15,125 nt of DNA from Lachnospiraceae bacterium (GTDB lineage: Bacteria; Bacillota; Clostridia; Lachnospirales; Lachnospiraceae). Of this stretch, positions 12,197 through 15,125 are shown one piece after another. A model generated the notes under the pieces. That model was given only the letters and a program-made list of their open reading frames with translations, was not told the origin of the DNA and did not search any database. The first letter of the stretch is position 1, and the number at the start of each line of letters is the position of its first letter. The position numbers and the translations under genes were made by a program. The stretch lies in NCBI GenBank assembly GCA_003453515.1, contig DMLD01000198.1, positions 1-15,125 of the forward strand, read 5' to 3'.

Positions 12197-15125
12197 TTTT
12201 TATCCTCGCATGCAGCTCCTGGAGCGAGTGAAGCTCTCCGTTGCCATGCTCTCTGATATACTTGATACCCTCTGCAGATGCTCTCGCAGCCGCCATGGTG
12301 GTCAGATAAGGTATCTTTGCCTTGACCGCTGCCTTTCTGAGGTAGCTGTCATCGTGCACGCTGTCCTTGCCGACAGGTGAGTTTACGACGAGATCCACCT
12401 CTCCGTTCGTTATCATATCTCTGGTATTCGGGCGTCCCTCATATAGCTTCTTGACGTGCTTAGCCGGGATGCCGGCAGCTGTGATCAGCTCGTAGGTCTG
12501 TCCGGTCGCAACTATCTCAAAGCCGTTGTCGGCAAACATCCTTGCGACCTCGACCACCTCTTCCTTATCCTTGCGGTTCACGGAGATCATCACGCGTCCG
12601 CTCAGCGGAAGCTTGGAGCCGACTCCCTCCTGTGCCTTGTAATATGCTTCACCATACGAGGTTGAGAGTCCGAGCACCTCACCCGTCGATCTCATCTCAG
12701 GACCAAGCAATGGGTCTACCTCCTGGAACATATTGAACGGGAAGGCTGCTTCCTTGACACCGTAGTACGGTATCTCGCGCTCCTTCAGATCGTGTATCGG
12801 CGAAGGCTTTCCTGTCAGATCCGCGGTTATGATCTCTGTCGCCAGAGGTACCATCCTTATGTTGCAGACCTTTGAGACCAGAGGCACCGTTCTCGATGCT
12901 CTCGGATTTGCTTCAAGCACATACACCGTATCGTTTTCTATCGCATACTGCATGTTCATAAGACCCTGTACATGCATCTCCTCTGCGATCTTTCTTGTGT
13001 ATTCCTTGATCAGCTTTACATTTTTCTCCGATATGTGGACGCTCGGCAGTATACATGCCGAATCTCCCGAGTGAACTCCGGCAAGCTCTATATGCTCCAT
13101 GACAGCAGGTACAAACGCGTGTCCGCCGTCTGCTATAGCATCCGCCTCGCACTCCATCGCATGATTCAGGAATCTGTCGATGAGTATCGGTCTGTCCGGT
13201 GTCACGCCAACCGCAGCGTTCATGTACTCGACCATCGTGTCGTCGTCGTATACGATCTCCATTCCACGGCCGCCGAGCACGTAGGACGGACGAACCATGA
13301 CAGGATAGCCTATCCTGTTGGCGATCTCCTTCGCCTCATCGGCATTTACAGCCATTCCGGATTCGGGCATGGGGATGCCGAGCTTTTCCATCATGGCTCT
13401 GAACTGATCCCTGTCCTCTGCAAGATCGATGACCGCAGGCGATGTACCCAGGATCCTGACACCGTTTTTCTCGAGCTCTGCAGCGATATTGAGCGGCGTC
13501 TGTCCTCCGAACTGCGCTATGACTCCGACCGGCTTTTCCTTGTGATAAATGCTCAGCACATCCTCAAGTGTGAGCGGCTCAAAGTAGAGCTTATCCGATG
13601 TATCGTAGTCGGTCGACACGGTCTCCGGGTTACAGTTTACTATAATCGTCTCGAAGCCAAGCTTTTTAAGCGCCATGGCTGCGTGTACACAGCAGTAATC
13701 AAACTCTATTCCCTGACCTATACGGTTTGGTCCGCCTCCGAGTATCATCACCTTCTTGCGATCGGTGTTGACAGGGTTCTTGTCCTCGGAATTGTATGTT
13801 GAATAGTAGTACGCCGAATCCTTAGTCCCGCTTACGTGTACACCCTCCCAGGCTTCCTCCACGCCAAGCTCTATACGCTTGTTCCTTATATCCTGCTCGG
13901 GTACTTCGAGTATCTCACTTAAGTATCTGTCGGAGAATCCGTTTTTCTTGGCATGTATCAGCTTGTCATCCGCCGGAAGACTTCCCTTGCCCTTCACAAG
14001 GTCTTCCTCCTCATCGACAAGCTCCTTCATCTGCTCGATGAAATACTTCTTCACGTGGGTGAGGTCGTGTATCTCGTCGATAGTTGCTCCCTTGCGCAGA
14101 GCCTCATACATGACAAAATGTCTTTCGCTCGACGGTGTGATAAGCTTTTTGAGAAGCTCATCCTTTGAGAGTGTATCAAAGTTCTTGGCATGTCCAAGCC
14201 CGTATCGTCCGGTCTCGAGGGATCTGATCGCTTTCTGGAACGCTTCCTTGTAGGTCTTTCCTATACTCATGACCTCGCCGACGGCACGCATCTGCGTTCC
14301 GAGCTTATCCTCTATTCCCTTGAATTTTTCAAATGCCCATCTTGCAAACTTGATAACTACATAGTCTCCGTCCGGATAGTACTTATCAAGTGTTCCGTAC
14401 TTGCCGCACGGGATGTCCTTAAGTGTCAGCCCGGTGGCGAGCATAGCCGAGACAAGCGCTATCGGGAAGCCCGTAGCCTTTGATGCAAGCGCCGAAGATC
14501 TCGATGTTCTCGGATTGATCTCTATTACTATGATACGATCAGAGACCGGATCATGGGCGAACTGCACATTGGTTCCTCCCACGACCTGAACTGCGTCAAC
14601 TATCTTGTAAGCCTGCTCCTGCAGCTTCTTCTGTGTTTCCTCGGATATGGTGAGCATCGGTGCCGAGCAGAATGAGTCACCGGTGTGCACACCCATTGGA
14701 TCTATGTTCTCGATAAAGCAAACTGTGATCTTGTTCCCCTCGGAATCGCGGACTACCTCGAGCTCAAGCTCCTCCCATCCGAGTATCGACTCCTCGACCA
14801 AAACCTGTCCGACGAGCGATGCCTGAAGTCCTCTCGAGCATACCGTCTGCAGCTCCTCGCGGTTGTATACGAGTCCGCCTCCGGCTCCTCCCATGGTGTA
14901 TGCCGGTCGCAAAACTACCGGATAACCGAGCTTATCGGCGATACCGAGCGCCTCGTCAACGCTGTATGCGACCTCGGAACGAGCCATCTCTATACCGAGC
15001 TCATTCATGGTATTTTTGAACTCGATACGATCCTCGCCTCGCTCTATGGCATCGACCTGTACGCCGATGACCTTGACATTGTACTTTTCAAGTACGCCCT
15101 TCTGGTTCAACTCGGAGCACAGGTT
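12189..15125 (-). CDS. carB: Carbamoyl-phosphate synthase large subunit (partial, N-terminus outside window)
   Basis: 978 visible residues of a protein usually about 1,070 long; the frame is open to the window edge and roughly 90 N-terminal residues are missing. It makes carbamoyl phosphate from bicarbonate, two ATP and ammonia delivered by CarA, for pyrimidines and arginine. Visible are the end of the first synthetase half (TMGGAGGG, EINPRTSRSSALASKATGFPIA), the connecting oligomerisation region, the second half (GGGPNRIGQGIEFDYCCVHA, VNCNPETVSTDYDTSD, QFGGQTPLN, RPSYVLGGRGMEIVY, EANPRASRTVP), and the C-terminal MGS-like allosteric domain (GRVMISVNRKD... to the end) where UMP or ornithine acts in homologs. 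All motifs are intact. The minus-strand neighbour to the right, carA, is expected but not visible. Confidence 0.98.
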   Translation of the reverse strand, partial: NLCSELNQKGVLEKYNVKVIGVQVDAIERGEDRIEFKNTMNELGIEMARSEVAYSVDEALGIADKLGYPVVLRPAYTMGGAGGGLVYNREELQTVCSRGLQASLVGQVLVEESILGWEELELEVVRDSEGNKITVCFIENIDPMGVHTGDSFCSAPMLTISEETQKKLQEQAYKIVDAVQVVGGTNVQFAHDPVSDRIIVIEINPRTSRSSALASKATGFPIALVSAMLATGLTLKDIPCGKYGTLDKYYPDGDYVVIKFARWAFEKFKGIEDKLGTQMRAVGEVMSIGKTYKEAFQKAIRSLETGRYGLGHAKNFDTLSKDELLKKLITPSSERHFVMYEALRKGATIDEIHDLTHVKKYFIEQMKELVDEEEDLVKGKGSLPADDKLIHAKKNGFSDRYLSEILEVPEQDIRNKRIELGVEEAWEGVHVSGTKDSAYYYSTYNSEDKNPVNTDRKKVMILGGGPNRIGQGIEFDYCCVHAAMALKKLGFETIIVNCNPETVSTDYDTSDKLYFEPLTLEDVLSIYHKEKPVGVIAQFGGQTPLNIAAELEKNGVRILGTSPAVIDLAEDRDQFRAMMEKLGIPMPESGMAVNADEAKEIANRIGYPVMVRPSYVLGGRGMEIVYDDDTMVEYMNAAVGVTPDRPILIDRFLNHAMECEADAIADGGHAFVPAVMEHIELAGVHSGDSACILPSVHISEKNVKLIKEYTRKIAEEMHVQGLMNMQYAIENDTVYVLEANPRASRTVPLVSKVCNIRMVPLATEIITADLTGKPSPIHDLKEREIPYYGVKEAAFPFNMFQEVDPLLGPEMRSTGEVLGLSTSYGEAYYKAQEGVGSKLPLSGRVMISVNRKDKEEVVEVARMFADNGFEIVATGQTYELITAAGIPAKHVKKLYEGRPNTRDMITNGEVDLVVNSPVGKDSVHDDSYLRKAAVKAKIPYLTTMAAARASAEGIKYIREHGNGELHSLQELHARIKND

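Noticed and set aside
12972..13802. Long plus-strand open frame (276 codons) opposite carB
   Set aside because: carB is intact with family motifs throughout; the opposite frame is rich in Arg, His and Cys, has no ribosome site and matches no family. It is a shadow frame.

Overview
The window looks like chromosomal DNA of a gut- or rumen-type Lachnospiraceae (Firmicutes). The evidence is moderate GC, strong AGGAGG-type ribosome sites, Lachnospiraceae-style AraC regulators and secreted proteins with a Lys-rich segment after the signal peptide. A Coprococcus/Butyrivibrio/Roseburia-like host is a guess from gene content. All genes except the first are on the minus strand, so the map reads right to left.

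Right part (about 10.2-15.1 kb): carB, the pyrimidine/arginine carbamoyl-phosphate synthase large subunit, is cut by the right window edge. It overlaps by 8 nt a polytopic O-antigen-ligase/polymerase-like (Wzy_C) membrane protein. An AraC-family regulator follows.

Middle part (about 3.0-10.2 kb) is a beta-glucan locus. A cytoplasmic GH5 glycosidase has its own terminator. It is followed by a two-gene operon: a secreted, apparently non-catalytic beta-solenoid protein with two CBM4/9-like modules, and a secreted GH16 laminarinase-type endo-glucanase with an Ig-like domain and three CBM4/9-like modules. The GH5 gene and the two-gene operon have promoters of identical geometry: GTCATGAAA, 18 nt, AAACGATATATTT, 16 nt, TATAAT. 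They are very probably one regulon, with the adjacent AraC protein as the likely activator.

Left part (1-2.9 kb): a cytoplasmic GH120-family beta-xylosidase (minus) converges with a second AraC regulator (plus), 3 bp apart. A different 41-bp element is found upstream of GH120 and again at the left window edge in the same orientation. This suggests a second regulon that includes an unseen leftward gene beyond position 1.

Inferred working model: the secreted GH16 and the surface CBM protein capture and cut a beta-1,3(-1,4)-glucan. Oligosaccharides enter through a transporter not present here. GH5 and GH120 finish gluco- and xylo-oligosaccharides in the cytoplasm, under two paralogous AraC regulators. 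The 331-bp gap at 7896-8226 holds the operon leader, its promoter, a strongly structured repeat element and the GH5 terminator.
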